64,000 nt of DNA from Anolis sagrei (Eukaryota; Chordata; Lepidosauria; Squamata; Anolidae), in the NCBI RefSeq assembly GCF_037176765.1, contig NC_090028.1, forward strand, positions 21,029,234-21,093,233, read 5' to 3'. Shown here piece by piece: positions 51,707-61,600 of the stretch. Every line of letters begins with the position of its first letter. Position 1 is the stretch's first letter. The position numbers were made by a program, and so were the translations under genes. The notes under the pieces are model-generated. The model was not told the DNA's origin. It made no database searches and worked only from the letters and a program-made list of their open reading frames with translations.

Positions 51707-54700
51707 CATCATCATCATCATCATCATCATCTCATTTATTATTTTATTCTATTTATTATTATTACATTTATAATTTTACTCTATTATTATACATTTATTA
51801 TTTTACTGTATAATTGTTGTTATTGCTACATTTATTATTTTACTCTTTTTATTATTGTTATTATTACATTTGTTATGTTGCTCTCTTTATTATTATTGGA
51901 AGGATGCTTAAGCACATTTACATTGAAGAAGGTAAATAATAATTTAATCAGAGTTCGACAGTCTTATCTTAAATTAACATTTTTGTAAGTATTCAAAAAC
52001 AAATAACCTACTGATTCCTCAATTAATGTAATGTAATTGGCATTTATTTTTATTTTGCAATTTACCAGTAGCTGCTGCATTTCCCACCCTCGGCTTATAC
52101 TCAAGTCAATCCGTTTTCTCTGTTTTTTGTGGTAAAATTAGGTGCCTCAGCTTATATTCGGGTTGGTTTATATTCGAGTATATATGGTAAGTCTGGGAAA
52201 TAATTGTTCTTTCTGTGAGGAAACTGGCTCAGAAAATGCAGGGCCTCAAGAGCATTCAGCGGAGTCAGAAGTAGCAACAGCAGATAAGAAATCAAGTGAA
52301 GAGCTGAGTGATAAAGAGAGTTCCCATGAGAACCCACCTGTAGCTACGGAGATCAACCAAAGTTTTTGTTTATAAATTCGAGCCAAAAATAATTTGCATT
52401 GTTCAGAGAGATTATGTGGGAAAGTTGCAAAGGAAATTCACAGGAAACGGAATGATTTCATGGATGTCTATTAGACTAAAAGTTGTTTACCATAAGGTCA
52501 GTTCTAAGCCTGAGTTCTCTTGTTCCTGGTTCAAGTCAAGCTTTGATTTCGGATTTAATATATCCTGGAAGTTTTTAATGTTCCTGTTCATGTACTCCTG
52601 TTCAAGTTTTACTAGTTATACCTTCTGGATTGTGGACTTATGCTGTATCTGTGATTTCTGGCTGTTCTTGGACTTTGTCACCTCTGGAACTTTATGAGAC
52701 ATTTGAATTATTGTCTGGTTATCACCTGTTTCTAAACCTTTTTGGATTATATATCTTCTGTTTATTCCTGATTTTTCATATGCTTTTTATATGTTTTTAC
52801 AATAAACTGTTTGCTTATATTCCTGGACTCTTGTGTTGTGTGGTGGTCTACCTCAGCTGGCTCAAAGGAACTCGCTTGCACTTGCTTTGCAGGCTGAGAA
52901 GTAGTAATAAATAATAATAATAATAATAAAACTTTATTTATACCCCGCTCCATTTCCCCCAAGGGGACTCGGTGCGGCTTACATGAGGCCACGACCATCA
53001 ATACAATACAAACAATATAACACAAAACACAATAAAATGAGCAAAATACATAAAATGCAAAATCAAAATAATATACAACACAACAATATAAAATCCAACA
53101 TTAAAAACACAGGGAATTTCACTAAGCAGGGCCAGATGCATGGATAAAATTATAATTTTTTTAAAAAACACTGGGAGATAGGACAGTGTAACTTATAAGG
53201 ATGAAGCTCCAAGAATGAGGAAGGATTTCACTGCACAAACCATAAAATAAGGTGCGTCTAAGGACATTTTGTGCAAAGTGTGGTCAGGGAGAATCTTACA
53301 TTCAATCACTGAAGACACATTGGATAACGAGGATTTCAAATTCCTCCTAAAGGGCCTCTCCAGAGGATCGAAGGGATCGCGTGGGTTCATAGATGGAAAT
53401 ACGGTCTCGCAGGTAGGAGGGTCCCAAACCATTCAGGGCTTTATAGGTCAAGGCCTGCACCTTGAATTGGGCCTGGTAGATAAACGGCAGCCAATGGAGC
53501 TCCTTAAACAGGAGGGTTGACCGCTCTCTGTAATTCGCTCCACTTAATAGTCTGGCTGCTGCCCGTTGGACCAGTTGGAGTTTCTGGGCTGTCTTCAAGG
53601 GCAGCCCCACGTAGAGAGCATTGCAATAGTCCAATCTAGAGGTAACTAAGGCGTGGACCACCATGGCCAAATCCGACTTCACGAAGTACGGTCACAGCTG
53701 GTGCACGAGCTTCAATTGTGCGAATGCCCTCCCAGCCACAGCCAACGCCTGAGCTTCAAGCGTCAGCACCAAATCTAGGAGGACACCCAAGCTGCGGACC
53801 TGCGATTTCAGGGGGAGTGCAACGCCATCAAGCACAGGTTGGCACCCTATACCTCGATCCGGTCTACAATTGACCTGGAGGACCTCTGTCTTGTCAGGAT
53901 TGATCCTCAGATTAGTAGTTCCTTCTATGGGTTCTTCTTGGATGGGAGAGCTGCTGGACTCTGCTGGGCTTCAGCTTGACTGCTGAGTTATCCACCAGCA
54001 TCTCCTCATCATCCTTGAAAGCCAACCCAGAAAAGTGAGGCTCTGTAACTACATGCCTTATTCTTGCTTTACTCCAGTTTGGACTACGTTGTGTCAGACT
54101 TTAGCCCTGTTCTGTCTTCCAGGAGCTTGGTTTGCATTGCCCCTTAGTTGCTTGGAATAGTATCCCTTTGCATTTCCCCCAGGGTTGCTACAGTCTGAGC
54201 AACACCCTAATAGTCAAACATTAACAGAGGCTGGAAGCCAGCCTGCAAGCCTTTTGCAGCTATTGGCTTAATAAAGTATCTCCTTGGTCCAGAGACCGCC
54301 CTTTTTCCTGGGGATCAGATCTCCATTTTGGAGAAGCTCTCTTGCCTTCTTTAGTATACAAAAAGCCTCAGATGTGCTGGTGGCCAAGCTAGGCAGCTTG
54401 GACAGGCCATTGTGAGTACGGTTACCCTCTTGCCTTAGAAACTGGTGCTGAGCTCAGATAGGGGAAGACCTGCTCTTTCTAAAAGATAGTAGCTCAGTGC
54501 TGGGGCAGATAATATCTCAGGATTTCTCTGCCATTGGGAGAGGCTCATTTCATCTAGTTTCATCCCCAAACTAACCTTGAGCTTGGATAGGGGAAGACCT
54601 ACTCTTTCTAAAAGATAGCAGTTCAGGGTTAGGGTAAAAGATCCCAGGATTTTTCTACCGTTGGGGAAAGTTAATTCAGCAGCTGAAGAAAAAGGGAAGG

Positions 54701-55729
54701 AAAGAACATCTATATGGTTTCACAAGTTGACTGTTTGTGTTTGTAACTCCATCAAGCTGTGCCAAGTCTGTCAAGGACTTTGAGAAATAAATGTTCTGTT
54801 TGATGTTCAAATCTGGACTGGCCTCAGTTGCTGGGAATTCTGAGCTTCTAAGTAAGGCACTCGCAGTTCACCCAGATAAAGAGAGAAGCATATCTTAGTT
54901 TTAACTTTATAGTGTCTGGGTGTGATGGCACAAGCCTTCTAAAACCTGTAGTTAAGGGGGCCAGGTCTGCACTTTTCCCCTGTAAATGGAGCACCACATG
55001 GAGGAAAAGTGATGGAAGAAAACTGGTGTTATTTTTGGAATCAGCAGGTGAAATATACCCCAAAACAGGGCTAACATCTGAGGCACCAAAATTTGTGTTG
55101 GCCAGTGAAATCTAAGGAGGCCAGTAAAACATCAGTTATCTGACATATTTGACAGCTTTACAGATATAAGACAAAATAACCATCTACACTTTTTAAAAAA
55201 CATACTGACATTAATGGCTGGGCCTCACCTTGTCAAAATCCTCCTGTGTAGCACGCATCTCCTTCCAGGTCTTGTTTAACAGCTGGATGCAGATGCAGAA
55301 CAGTTCCTCAAAAAAATGTTCTTGTCCAAAGAACATGGGGTAGAAGGCCTGGGCGGTCTCAGAGCCTGGAGTAAAAGAGCAACATGACGCCTGAACATGA
55401 CGTGCCTTTTCTTTCTTCTTCCTCCGCAATTCATTTCTACACTTCCAAGTATAAAAGTAAAGCAAACAGCCCAGATGACTCTGCTCTTCAATAAACCCCA
55501 TAGTATTTAGAAAATCAGACACTTGAAGTTTTCATGACTGAAGATGAGAATATTAGATGGCTCCTTTGTAGTGAACCGTGTATTTGAATCTTAACTTCCT
55601 GGAAAGTCAGAGGGAATATTTTTCTAGCCTCCATAGCTTATAAAACCCATATGAAATCCTGTGGCTGTCTCCTGCACAATCTTGAGGCTTTTAATCAGGC
55701 ATGGGCAAACTTTGGCCCTCCAGGTGTTT

Positions 55730-55763
<34 letters not shown>

Positions 55764-58625
55764 TGCAGGTACAACTGTACCAGGAGCTCCAATTTTGTTT
55801 GCTTTGCACTGAATGTTTGTTGTAGTCCTAAGTTTCAGGGACTCTGCTGATAGGTGGCTTCTTTTGGCTGCAATCATAGGGCAAGCCACCTGTCAATTAT
55901 AGTTAGGTTCCCTGGTCCCGTCCCCTTTTGGGGTTTTGGAGGGAATAGGAGCCAGTTTGGGTTCAGTCCACACAGAGAAGCCTTTCATGCAGGACATAAT
56001 ACCAAGAGCTCCTGTAGAAAGCTTCGTCTTCTACGGCTTGGCCGGGGAGATATGCAACCCACAGCTTGGCTGGGGAGAAAAGGCCTCACTGCTTGGCTGA
56101 GGCTTTTACAGCCTTACAGCTCCTTTGCTGAGGGAATCCGGTCCCACAGCACTTCAGCCAGCCATCACTGAAACCTGAACTCCTTCTTTTCCCCTGGAAG
56201 TCTACAAAGCTCTGCTTGGTAAGGGTCACTCGCGGAAGCCAGAAGCAGTTGGTACCGGGTGTAGGGGCTCCACGCCAAGAGAGGCGAAGACAGACTGTCC
56301 AAATTAGAGGTTAAGGATTTCCCCATTAGTTGAAATACAGTTTATGAAGATAGTGCCTGTTCCCTGTGGACAAGACTGAGAGAGCCAATAGACTATTAAG
56401 AAAGCCTTAAAGTACCTGTTTGTTTTCAATAATAAAGAACTTTGTTGAACCTTTAAGCAATCTAAAGACTCTGTTTTAAGGAAATCCAAGGGCCTTTAAT
56501 CTGAGGCAGCCCCGGCGTCCCATTGGGCACACAGAATTTATGTCCTGTCTACAGTCTTATGCACAGGCCCAGCGTGCGACAGCACAAATAATAATAATAA
56601 TCTTTATTTGTACCCCGCTACCATCTCCCCAAGGGACTCGGTGCGGCTTACATGAGGCCAAGCCCAAAGTACATCAAACAAAACATCAATAAACACAACA
56701 TCAATAAACAATCAATAAAATACAAATCATATAAATTATAAACAAAAAAAATCAATAGTGACTTAAACAATTTTTTAAAATGGCTGTGCCAAATGTAATA
56801 GATTAAAATTGAAATTATGCTGATGTGAACAAGGTAAAATATAACTAGGATAGGATTTTTTGGAGAGAAATGAGGGAGCACAGTCTATCCTAAGTCAGTA
56901 TTAAAGTGCATTGTGAGGACATATCGCTGAGAGTTCTCCTTATTCTGGGAAAGCACACTGGAACAACCACGTTTTCAGGCTCCTCCTAAAGACTGCCAAT
57001 GTTGGGGCATGTCTGATGTCCCTGGGAAGTGAGTTCCAGAGTCGGGGGGCCACCACAGAGAAGGCCATCTCCCTCGTCCCCACCAATCATGCTTGCAAAG
57101 GAGGTGGGAGCGTGAGCAGGGCCTCTTAAGATGATTGAAGAGATCATGTGGGTTCATACACAGAAATGCGGTCACACAAGTAGGCGGGTCCCAAACCGTT
57201 CAGGGCTTTGAAGGTAAGAACCTGCACCTTGAATTGGGACCGGAAAATGAACGGCAGCCATTGGAGCTCCTTTGGACTTCAGCTCCCACAATTTCTAACA
57301 GCCTCAGGCCCTAAGCTAACCAAACTGTTCCTCATTGAGGACTTGAAACTTGGGCAGTGTGGAGCTGAAACCCAACACAAAGCAGATAATCTGGCATCAA
57401 AAACTGGATATGGTAGTGTAGATGGGGCCTTACTCTACAGCACATGGCTTCTGCTCATAAAAGAAGGACTCAATAGTGCACGGTGCGCAACAATGCTGAG
57501 TCTGCGAAACAAAGCATTATGGGTTGCAGAGAAACAGAAAACACTTACAAGGCTCTCCCACATGAAGGATCTCACAGAGTGTGAAGGCAAGCTGGATGCT
57601 ACTCCGGGCAAATGGGCATTCGTGTTTATCTTCTCGGCTGCTATTCTCAAGAATGAACTGAGAGAGAGAAATCAATATTAGTGCCTTCACCGGGACTGTG
57701 GCGCAGCTGGCTGGATGACAGCTGCATTAAGATCACTTCTGACTAAAAGGTTATGAGTTCAAAGCCAGCCCGGGTCAGAGTGAGCTTCCGACCAATTATG
57801 TAGCTTGTTGTTGACCTTTGCAACCCGAAAGACAGTTGCATCTGTCAAGTAGGAAAATTAGGTACCACCTATGTGTGAGGAAGCTAATTTAACTAATTTA
57901 CAAGACCACAAAAAAGACTCCAGAAAAGCACTCCAGCAAAAGCATGCGGGAAATGCGGAAGTACTTCATCAGTGTCACAAATGGACGATGAAAGCGACAA
58001 CTCCCCTGGCGGCCAGAAAAGTGGAATGTTAAATAGCCTCTGACTGTCTGTCTTGTGTGTCTTTGACATTGAATGTTTGCCATATATGTGTACATTGTAA
58101 TCCGCCCTGAGTCACCTGCGGGGTGAAAAGGGCGGAATATAAATACAGTAAATAAATAAATAAATAAATTCTCTGGCCACCAGAAGCCTCAGAAAATGAC
58201 CCAACCATGATGCGTCACAACAGCAACTGCTTGAAACAACATGTTTGAGAACAGGTTGCCATTGTCCAGTCTTGTCTCAAGGTTAGCCTGACGACTTCCC
58301 TAAAACGCCGCCCCGCTTAGTGCTGTTCCTAGTCATCTACTCACATCTACTTCCATAAGATAGGAGGGCGAGGGAGCTGGGCTGAAGGTCAGGAGCTCAC
58401 CCTGACCCGACTTTCAACTGTCAACCTTTTGGCAGGATTTACTGCAGCTACAGTTTGTAATTAACCTGCTGTGCTAATTTAAAATTTTAATTTCATTATG
58501 TAATATTTTATGAATATGTGCTCATGTTTTTATTGCTTTTATGTCTATGTAATTGTTTTACTTTATGTGCAGCACTTTGGAGTGCTTTGTTAGCTGATCG
58601 GAGTCCCTTGGGGTACAAATAAAAT

Positions 58626-58666
<41 letters not shown>

Positions 58667-61600
58667 CTCTTACATATTGGAAGCCTTCGGACTAGTTTCA
58701 TATTCTCTAACATTTCTCAGAGAGAAATGTACTTGGATGTTGTCATTTTGGCTACATAATAATCCAAACTTGGAGAATGTGTTCACTGGTATGCACAAAT
58801 ACAACAATATTAGGAATATAGGCTTGAATTAGCCCCAACGTAAATAGTATCATCTAGAAGCTAAAGTATATACGTGTGAAAAAGTATGTGTGAAAAAGAT
58901 CTTGGAGTCCTTGTGGACAACAAGTTAAACATGAGCCAACAATGTGATGTGGCGGCAAAAAAAGCCAATGGGATTTTGGCCTGCATCAATAGGAGCATAG
59001 TGTCTAGATCTAGGGAAGTCATGCTACCCTTCTATTCTGCTCCGGTTAGACCACACCTGGAATATTGTGTCCAATTCTGGGCACCACAATTCAATAGAGA
59101 TATTGACAAGCTGGAATGTGTCCAGAGGAGGGCGAGTAAAATGATCAAGGTTCTGGAGAACAAGCCCTATGAGGAGCGGCTTAAGGAGCTGGGCATGTTT
59201 AGCCTGAAGAAGAGAAGACTGAGAGGAGATAGGATAGCCATGTATAAATATGTGAGAGGAAGCCACAGGGAGGAGGGAGCAAGCTTGTTTTCTGCTGCTC
59301 TGGAGACTAGGACGCAGAACAATGGCTTCAAACTACAAGAAAGGAGATTCCATCTGAACATGAGGAAGAACTTCCTGACTGTGAGAGCCATTCAGCAGTG
59401 GAACTCTTTGCCCCGGAGTGTGGTGGAGGCTCCTTCTTTGGAAGCTTTTAAACAGAGGCTGGATGGCCATCTGTCAGGGGTGCTTTGAATGCAATATTCC
59501 TGCTTCTTGGCAGGGGGTTGGACTGCATGGCTCATGAGGTCTCTTCCTACTCTTTGATTCTATGATTCTATGATATATGTATGTTCTATTGGTGCAATGA
59601 CTCTCCTCTAGTTTGGACTAATAACAGTCACAATGTATTGTCGAAGGCTTTCATGGTTGGAATCACTGGGTTGTTGTAGGTTTTTTCCGGGCTATATGGC
59701 CATCTTCTAGAGGCATTTTCTTCTGACGTTTCGCCTGCATCTATGGCAAGCATCCTCAGAGGTAGTGAGGTCTGTTGGAACTAGGAAAATGGGTTTATAT
59801 ATCTGTGGAATGACCAGGGTGGGACAAAGAACTCTTGTCTGTTGGAGCTAGGTGTGAATGTTTCAACTGACCACCTTGATTAGCATTTGATGGCCTGGTA
59901 GTGCCTGGAGCAATCTTTTGTTGAGAGGTGATTAGCTCTCCCTGATTGTTTCCCCTCTGCTGTTTTGCTGTTGTAATTTTAGAGTTTTTTTTAATACCGG
60001 TAGCCAGATTTTGTTCATTTCCATGGTTGGAAATGAACAGTCACACTATTATTCTGTCAAGTGTAGACTACTCCTTTTAAATGGCAAGCAGAAATAAAAA
60101 TTCCAGCATGTTAATATTACAATCTGATTTTCTAATGGGAAGAAACTGATTGTCAAAGCATAAACCCAGATTGCAATAAGTGGGAAATGGGAACATACAT
60201 CCTCACAAGAATATAGACAGGCCTTTGAGTTACCCTGCTGTAGGCACTGGGGAAGTGTCTGGAAAAATAGACCATGCAGTCTAAGGCGAGCAGTCCAGGA
60301 GGAATCCGGTGAAGATCCATTGCAGGATTACTATTATTCTGAAAGGAAAAGAGAAAAGCATCTTTATGTCTTTGGGGCTTAGAACAAAAAAGGAAGCAAA
60401 ACAACAAAGGGCAGAAAACCCCTCAAAGCAACATCACAGAATGCATCTGGAAGCATTAGCTGAGCTCATTGAGGGACAAAAAATTAATGCACTTCTGCCT
60501 GCATGTTATGTTGCAGATCTTGACAAATGACAGAGAATCCTGAAAAGAGCATTTTGTTTGTTTTAGAAAGAAATGCTCCTAGTCCTTAAAATTGTAGATA
60601 TACACAGGAAATACTAAAGAGCAAATGTAGATCGGTGCCAGGCTTAGAACAGCAGGTTAAACCGCTAAGCTGCAGAAAATCTTGCCAATCAAAAGTTTGG
60701 TAATTCAAGCCCAGGTTAGGGTGAGCTCCTGCTGTCAGCCCAAACTTTTGCTCACCTAGCAGATTGAAAACAGCAATATAGACCCTTCAACAACAACAAT
60801 AATACAGCAAAATAAATAAAAAACAAAGCAATAACATTGTTGTTGTTGTTGTTCATTCGTTCAGTCATCTCCGACTCTTCGTGACCTCATGGACCAGCCT
60901 ACGCCAGAGCTCCCTGTCGGCCGTTACCACCCCCAGCTCCTTCAAGGTCAGTCCAGTCACTTCAAGGATGCCATCCATCCATCTTGCCCTTGGTCGGCCC
61001 CTCTTCCTTTTGCCTTCCACTTTCCCCAGCATAATTGTCTTCTCTAGGCTTTGCTGTCTCCTCATGATGTGGCCAAAGTACTTCAACTTTGTCTCTAGTA
61101 TCTTTCCCTCCAATGAGCAGTTGGGCTTTATTTCCTGGAGGATGGACTGGTTGGATCTTCTCGCAGTCCAAGGCACTCTCAGAACTTTCCTCCAACACCA
61201 CAGTTCAAAAGCATCTATCTTCCTTCACTCAGCCTTCCCTAAGGTCCAGCTCTCACATCCGTAGGTGACTACAGGGAATACCATGGCTTTGACTAGGCGG
61301 ATCTTTGTTGCCAGTCTGATGTCTCTACTCTTCACTATTTTATCGAGACTGGACATTGCTCTCCTCCCAAGAAGTAAGCGTCTTCTGATTTCCTGGCCAC
61401 AGTCTGCATCTGCAGTAATCTTTGCACCTAGAAATACAAAGTCTGTCACGGCCTCCACGGTTTCTCCCTCTATTTTCCAGTTGTCAATCATTCTTGTTGC
61501 CATAATCTTGGTTTTTTTGACGTTTAGCTGCAACCCGGCTTTTGCGCTTTCTTCTTTCACCTTGATTAGAAGGCTCCTCAGCTCCTCCTCGCTTTTGGCC

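Larger units (their letters stand above)
51230..52880 (+). mobile_element. Possible LTR-like fossil split by a DNA transposon
   Basis: Sequence on both sides of the 51567-52187 element appears continuous; a short acidic frame ([20 protein letters not shown]) and, near 52800, tacaataaactgtttgctta give the same layout as 39316-40769. Ends uncertain. Confidence 0.35.

Noticed and set aside
58629-58667. CRISPR-like or satellite array
   Set aside because: Plain (TTG)n microsatellite forming a LINE tail; no spaced repeats anywhere in the window.
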